In this document: piece by piece, positions 11,607 to 11,726 of the stretch | Position numbering within the stretch: position 1 is the first letter of the stretch | Layout of the letters: the number at the start of each line of letters is the position of its first letter | Assembly (NCBI GenBank): GCA_019308625.1 | Contig: JAFDHU010000033.1 | Location: 1-11,726, forward strand | From: Deltaproteobacteria bacterium | Lineage (GTDB): Bacteria; Desulfobacterota; Desulfobaccia; Desulfobaccales; 0-14-0-80-60-11 | Direction: 5' to 3' | Length of the DNA: 11,726 bases | Position numbers and translations under genes: made by a program | The notes under the pieces: model-generated | What the model was told of the DNA's origin: nothing | Databases searched by the model: none | The model's input: only the letters and a program-made list of their open reading frames with translations

Positions 11607-11726
11607 CCTATCTCCTTGGAGCATTGCAGGCTTTCCGGCGAGTGAAAAGCGAATGGGGCCTGCCGGATGTAATTCACGCCCAAGAACCTTCTGCTGCCTT
11701 TGCAGCTTTGGTACTTCGCCATCTAT
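11375..11726 (+). CDS. Glycosyltransferase, N-terminal part (GT4/group 1 type), 3' end outside the window
   Basis: The frame opens at ATG 11375 and stays open to the window end, 117 codons. It begins MRLKVLFLPCWYPYEENQIQ, then GTFVQEHVKAA, a typical N-terminal beta strand and donor/acceptor-domain start of group 1 glycosyltransferases. A later stretch, PDVIHAQEPSAAFAALVLRH, is the usual strand-turn-helix of the N-terminal Rossmann domain, where D-x-I/V-H-A/x-Q/H is common. The C-terminal nucleotide-sugar-binding half is missing from the window. It would add a sugar to a lipid-linked repeat unit in the cytoplasm for the polysaccharide whose length the upstream Wzz controls. An in-frame ATG at 11333 is a weaker alternative start. 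Neither start has a strong ribosome site, so coupling to wzz translation is likely. It overlaps the wzz frame by 232 bases. Confidence 0.85.
   Translation, partial: MRLKVLFLPCWYPYEENQIQGTFVQEHVKAAGLYDDVAVLFGRPTKGLLAVRAAREDGILTFRFFFPDLEIPKTCWLTYLLGALQAFRRVKSEWGLPDVIHAQEPSAAFAALVLRHL

Noticed and set aside
1..11726. CRISPR array, insertion sequence, integrase, toxin-antitoxin or phage genes
   Set aside because: I saw no regularly spaced direct repeats, transposase or integrase motifs, or terminal inverted repeats enclosing a gene on either strand, apart from the short palindrome pair around tRNA-Pro.

Overview
The window reads as a contiguous piece of chromosome from a GC-rich, Gram-negative-type bacterium. 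The evidence is a lipobox-type lipoprotein, the full Lgt/LspA lipoprotein pathway, a Wzz-type polysaccharide chain-length protein, and codons strongly biased to G/C in the third position. The gene content and protein style fit a deltaproteobacterial (Desulfobacterota-like) lineage. That placement is an inference from general resemblance, not something the sequence proves.

Layout. Positions 1-590 hold the C-terminal end of argininosuccinate synthase (argG, +). A 380-base non-protein stretch follows. It contains a tRNA-Pro(CGG) gene on the minus strand, a perfect 15-bp hairpin between argG and that tRNA, and two related GC-rich palindromic repeats lying in inverted orientation on either side of the tRNA. 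Next is a lone periplasmic solute-binding lipoprotein of the peptide/nickel (family 5) class (971-2620, +), with no permease or ATPase genes beside it. It converges on a three-gene minus-strand group: a small membrane protein (3906-4241), a membrane-anchored ClpP-fold protease of the SDH type that overlaps it by GTGA (3088-3909), and an unrecognised 110-residue protein (2628-2960).

Divergent from that group is a housekeeping cluster on the plus strand: ileS (4399-7188), lspA (7195-7695), lgt (7676-8455) and cdsA (8570-9391). ileS-lspA-lgt are packed with a 6-base gap and a 20-base overlap. The last three genes form a logical series: CdsA makes CDP-diacylglycerol, the precursor of phosphatidylglycerol; Lgt moves the diacylglyceryl group from phosphatidylglycerol to prolipoproteins; LspA cleaves the signal peptide. 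The binding lipoprotein at 971-2620 would be a client.

A tRNA-Ala(CGC) with a near-consensus promoter and two tandem terminators (9448-9691) closes that block. About 415 bases of mostly AT-rich non-coding DNA follow, with a sigma-54-like promoter match and a 12-bp palindrome. They lead into the start of a surface polysaccharide cluster: a Wzz-type chain-length determinant (10107 onward) and the first 117 codons of a glycosyltransferase (11375 to the window end). The Wzz reading frame runs 232 bases into the glycosyltransferase gene. A single base change (C to A at 11378) would restore a classic ATGA stop/start overlap.

I found no CRISPR array, insertion sequence, integrase, toxin-antitoxin pair or recognisable defence system. 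No clearly new biological system is visible. The points most worth a second look are the paired palindromes around tRNA-Pro, the membrane protein/SDH protease pair with an apparently leaderless promoter, and the wzz/glycosyltransferase overlap.
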